In this document: piece by piece, positions 61,554 to 64,000 of the stretch
How the letters are laid out: each line of letters opens with the position of its first letter
Position numbering within the stretch: the stretch's first letter is position 1
Source of the DNA: an uncultured Paracoccaceae bacterium
Lineage (GTDB): Bacteria > Pseudomonadota > Alphaproteobacteria > Rhodobacterales > Rhodobacteraceae
Length of the DNA: 64,000 bases
Assembly (NCBI GenBank): GCA_947497065.1
Contig: CANMEQ010000006.1
Coordinates: 124,001 to 188,000, forward strand
Reading direction: 5' to 3'
Notes under the pieces: model-generated
Databases searched by the model: none
What the model saw: only the letters and a program-made list of their open reading frames with translations
Told to the model about the DNA's origin: nothing
Position numbers and translations under genes: made by a program

Positions 61554-63448
61554 GTGCCTGCGTCCGGCGAGCTTTGAGGCGCGTTGTCGGCTGGGGCGCG
61601 GTCTTTTTCATCCAAAGCTTGGCTCAATGCTGCTTCAAGATCGCGGTTTGCGGCTTTCGCCCGATCAATGAAGGCTTTGTTTTTCGAGGTGGACACATTG
61701 GGGTCCCACACCTCTGCAAGGTCTTGCAAAACGCGGCGGTCGTGATGGTAGAAGGCGGTTTCCGCCTCAGACGCTTCAAATTCGCTCAGGCCAAGATTTT
61801 CCAAAACGTATCGGCCCGCGCGTAGCGAGCTGTCGAACATTTCGCGCACGATGTCATTGGCGCCGGCGGCGTAGAGTTCATACACGTGCACCCGGTCGCG
61901 GGCCCGTGCCACGATGTGCAGATCGGGGCGTTGCGCGCGGGCATATTTCACCAAAGTGAGCGCTTCCTTTTTTCCGTCCACGGCGACGACCAGCACCTTT
62001 GCCTCGGCCAGGCCCGCGGCATGCAAAATATCGGGGCGGGTGGGGTCGCCAAAATAGCCTTTGAACCCGAAGGTGCGCATCAGCTGAACGGTCTCCAGAT
62101 TGCTATCCAAAACGACGGTCGAAAACCCCGAACTTTGCACCAAACGGTTCACCACTTGGCCAAACCGGCCAATGCCGGCCACGATGACAGTGCCTTTTTC
62201 CTCGATGTCATCATGGGGCTGGTCGGTTGTGGGCTCCATCCGGTGGGACGTTTTTTCGTAGGCGATGAACAGCAACGGGGTGATCAACATCGATAGGGCG
62301 ACGACCAGCAGCAGTTCCGCTGCCAGCGCGTCGGGAAGGACATTTTGTTGGAGCGAAAAGGAGATCAGCACAAAGCCGAACTCGCCCGCCTGCGCCAAGG
62401 CCAGCGTGAACAGCCACCGCGCGCGGCCGGTGATTTTAAACATCACAGCCAAGGCATATAAAACCGCGCCTTTGATCACGATCACCGCACCGGTGAGCCC
62501 CAAAATGCGGGCAGGTTCCGCCATCAATGTGTCAAAATCAATTCCGGCGCCGACGGTGATGAAGAACAACCCCAGCAGCAAGCCTTTGAACGGTTCAAGG
62601 TCGCTTTCCAGCTCGTGGCGGAATTCGGAGTTCGCCAAAACAACGCCCGCGAGAAATGTGCCGAGGGCCGCAGATAGGCCCACCAGGCCCATCAACGTCG
62701 CGATGGAGACGACGATCAACAGTGCAAAGGCGGTGTACATTTCGCGCAGGCGCGCGTGATGGATGTAGCGGAAAACCGGACGTGTTAGGTAGACGCCCAC
62801 AAGGATGACAGCCGCCACCGCACCAATGGTCACCAACGTGACGCCCCATGCGGGCAGGCCTTCGACCAGCGACAGGCCGTGATGGGCGTCCTCTTCGTGG
62901 ACTGCTAGGGCCAGTGATCCGTCCGGCTGGACAGAAGCCGCTTGTCCCAAGGCCAGCAGTGGCAAGGTCGCCAACATGGGGATCACGGCGATGTCTTGGG
63001 TCAATAGAACCGAGAAAATATTGCGCCCGCCCGTGGTCTGCATCAGGCCTTTTTCGTTCAGCGTTTGAAGCACGATCGCGGTGGACGACAGCGCAAAGAT
63101 CAGCCCGATGGCCAGTGCTGTGGGCCACGCCTGACCCAACATCATGAACAACGCCATGATCAACGCTGTGGTCACCCCAATTTGCAGGCCACCCAACCCG
63201 ATCAGGCGATGCCGCATCCCCCAAAGGGCGCGCGGCTCAAGCTCCAGCCCGATCAGGAACAGCATCATCACGACGCCGAATTCGGCCACATGTTGCAGCT
63301 CGGCGGCTTCGGCACCGATCAAAGGGCCAATGGCGACGCCCGCCAAAAGATACCCCAACACCGACCCCAGCCCCAAACGGGCCGCAAGCGGGACAGCGAC
63401 AACCGCCGCGCCCAACAACAGCGTGGCAAACAACAAGGCGTGTTCCAT
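61547..63448 (-). CDS. CPA2-family cation:proton antiporter with RCK domain (KefB/KefC-like)
   Basis: A 633-residue membrane protein. About residues 1-385 give twelve to thirteen membrane segments of the CPA2 exchanger with LIGLELEPRALWGMRH and LSSTAIVLQTLNEKG. About residues 405-530 form an RCK/TrkA-N nucleotide-binding domain (GTVIVAGIGRFGQVVNRLV). The C-terminal 100 residues include a helical, charged segment. Members exchange potassium for protons and respond to glutathione adducts or nucleotides; the glutathione-binding ancillary subunit is not nearby. The symbol is left blank because KefB and KefC cannot be told apart here. Confidence 0.92.
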   Translation of the reverse strand: MEHALLFATLLLGAAVVAVPLAARLGLGSVLGYLLAGVAIGPLIGAEAAELQHVAEFGVVMMLFLIGLELEPRALWGMRHRLIGLGGLQIGVTTALIMALFMMLGQAWPTALAIGLIFALSSTAIVLQTLNEKGLMQTTGGRNIFSVLLTQDIAVIPMLATLPLLALGQAASVQPDGSLALAVHEEDAHHGLSLVEGLPAWGVTLVTIGAVAAVILVGVYLTRPVFRYIHHARLREMYTAFALLIVVSIATLMGLVGLSAALGTFLAGVVLANSEFRHELESDLEPFKGLLLGLFFITVGAGIDFDTLMAEPARILGLTGAVIVIKGAVLYALAVMFKITGRARWLFTLALAQAGEFGFVLISFSLQQNVLPDALAAELLLVVALSMLITPLLFIAYEKTSHRMEPTTDQPHDDIEEKGTVIVAGIGRFGQVVNRLVQSSGFSTVVLDSNLETVQLMRTFGFKGYFGDPTRPDILHAAGLAEAKVLVVAVDGKKEALTLVKYARAQRPDLHIVARARDRVHVYELYAAGANDIVREMFDSSLRAGRYVLENLGLSEFEASEAETAFYHHDRRVLQDLAEVWDPNVSTSKNKAFIDRAKAANRDLEAALSQALDEKDRAPADNAPQSSPDAGTK

Positions 63449-63493
63449 GACAGGTCTTTCAGATGGGACCGCGAGGGGGCGGTCGGGGCGGGC

Positions 63494-64000
63494 TTAGCCC
63501 GGAACTTCGAGGGTGATAGCGCGACCGCTTTTCGAATAGCTTAACGCGTCTGCGCTGATTGCGGTCACGCGGCCACCGTCCAAACGGTCGCCCACGGTCA
63601 ACCGCAAGAAGCGGCCATTGCCCAGCCGGACCAGCGCGCGCCGGTCACCGGACCCGCCATAAATGCCGATGAGGTTCACGTTGCGCAGGTTGATCGCGTT
63701 TTCCAATGTCGCATTTTGCGCCACCGATCCGCCTGTTGGCCCGCTGGGGGCGACTGTGCGGGGGGCGACAGCGGCCACTTGAGTGGCGGCTTGCTGGGCG
63801 GCGCGTTGCTGGGCCGCTTGGGCGCGGGCCACGATCCGTTCCATGTTGCGCGGGCGGGTGTCGGGGCGCGACGATTGCGCGACGGCCTGCGCTGTTGGGT
63901 TCACGATTGGGTTGGGCCGGTTTGCTGCAGCTTGTACCGCGGCTGCGATTTCGGGTGCGATTTGAAGGCTTTCCGGAGCCGCAGGCTGGGCCGCAACTTC
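63494..64000 (-). CDS. 3' part of a PilP/GspC-like protein (5' end outside the window)
   Basis: The reading frame is open from the window edge (64000) to a stop at 63494, giving 168 residues. An Ala/Gln/Pro-rich linker (AAQQRAAQQAATQVAAVAPRT) precedes a C-terminal domain of about 70 residues (NVNLIGIYGGSGDRRALVRLGNGRFLRLTVGDRLDGGRVTAIS) that resembles the PilP/GspC homology domain, which binds secretin partners in type II and type IV systems. The similarity is by pattern only. An internal GTG at 63904 is not a start. It is followed (minus strand) by the antiporter gene 45 bases on. Confidence 0.55.
   Translation of the reverse strand, partial: EVAAQPAAPESLQIAPEIAAAVQAAANRPNPIVNPTAQAVAQSSRPDTRPRNMERIVARAQAAQQRAAQQAATQVAAVAPRTVAPSGPTGGSVAQNATLENAINLRNVNLIGIYGGSGDRRALVRLGNGRFLRLTVGDRLDGGRVTAISADALSYSKSGRAITLEVPG

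Overview
The window looks like a chromosomal stretch of a marine alphaproteobacterium of the Rhodobacterales (Roseobacter-type). The reasons are a class I polyhydroxyalkanoate (PHA) set (phaZ, phaC, phaP, phaR), the hflK-hflC-DUF2065-degP order, cobS/cobT, DUF2842 after purA, PyrG/SecG neighbours and G-rich coding sequence. The taxon is inferred from gene content and protein style; no rRNA or tRNA gene was seen. The DNA is gene-dense with no recognisable insertion sequence, prophage or CRISPR array.

Layout. 1-3850: a cold-shock gene, an ArsC/Spx-like gene with a small membrane protein, then a minus-strand four-gene operon matching a bufferin (copper-binding RiPP) locus: precursor (DUF2282), MNIO enzyme (DUF692), DUF2063 partner and DoxX membrane protein. 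3850-8700: thrS, a tag-like DNA glycosylase behind an unusual cluster of palindromes, a major facilitator superfamily (MFS) protein and a hydrolase. 8783-13588: an Anbu (ancestral proteasome-like) operon with a circularly permuted ATP-grasp, an alpha-E protein, two transglutaminase-like proteins and the Anbu peptidase. 13700-18200: aquaporin, a GPH-type transporter, two alpha/beta hydrolases (one lacking the nucleophilic serine) and a peroxiredoxin-like protein. 18290-22900: the PHA region, with repeated CTGC-N3-GC[AG]G motifs in front of phaP and phaR. 23000-25200: a LysR regulator and a DegT-type aminotransferase.

25276-34453 is a nine-gene minus-strand operon: a polar amino-acid-type ABC transporter (ATPase, binding protein, two permeases), two glutamine-synthetase-like ligases, a class I amidotransferase, a membrane-anchored protein of unknown function and an FAD amine/amino-acid oxidase. 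Most starts and stops overlap. The set suggests uptake and gamma-glutamylation of a polyamine or similar amine followed by oxidation and hydrolysis. Upstream lie a PhnD-like protein and two TerB-like paralogues, then rlmJ, a cluster of perfect palindromes, pyrG and secG.

39400-41480 has a lower-GC look and carries one orphan secreted or anchored protein flanked by a 14-base inverted repeat. 41490-50300 holds DUF6524, purA, DUF2842, a long Ala/Glu-rich protein, thiN, an EamA exporter, a short alcohol dehydrogenase-like protein lacking a zinc ligand, and sdaA. 50500-64000 is mostly housekeeping: rpiA, gor, hflK/hflC/DUF2065/degP, a 2-oxoglutarate oxygenase, a lipoprotein, a ferredoxin, an FG-GAP-like protein, cobS/cobT divergent, a Kef-type antiporter and the 3' part of a PilP/GspC-like gene running off the end.

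All functional calls come from reading translated sequence and motifs by eye; no database search was run.
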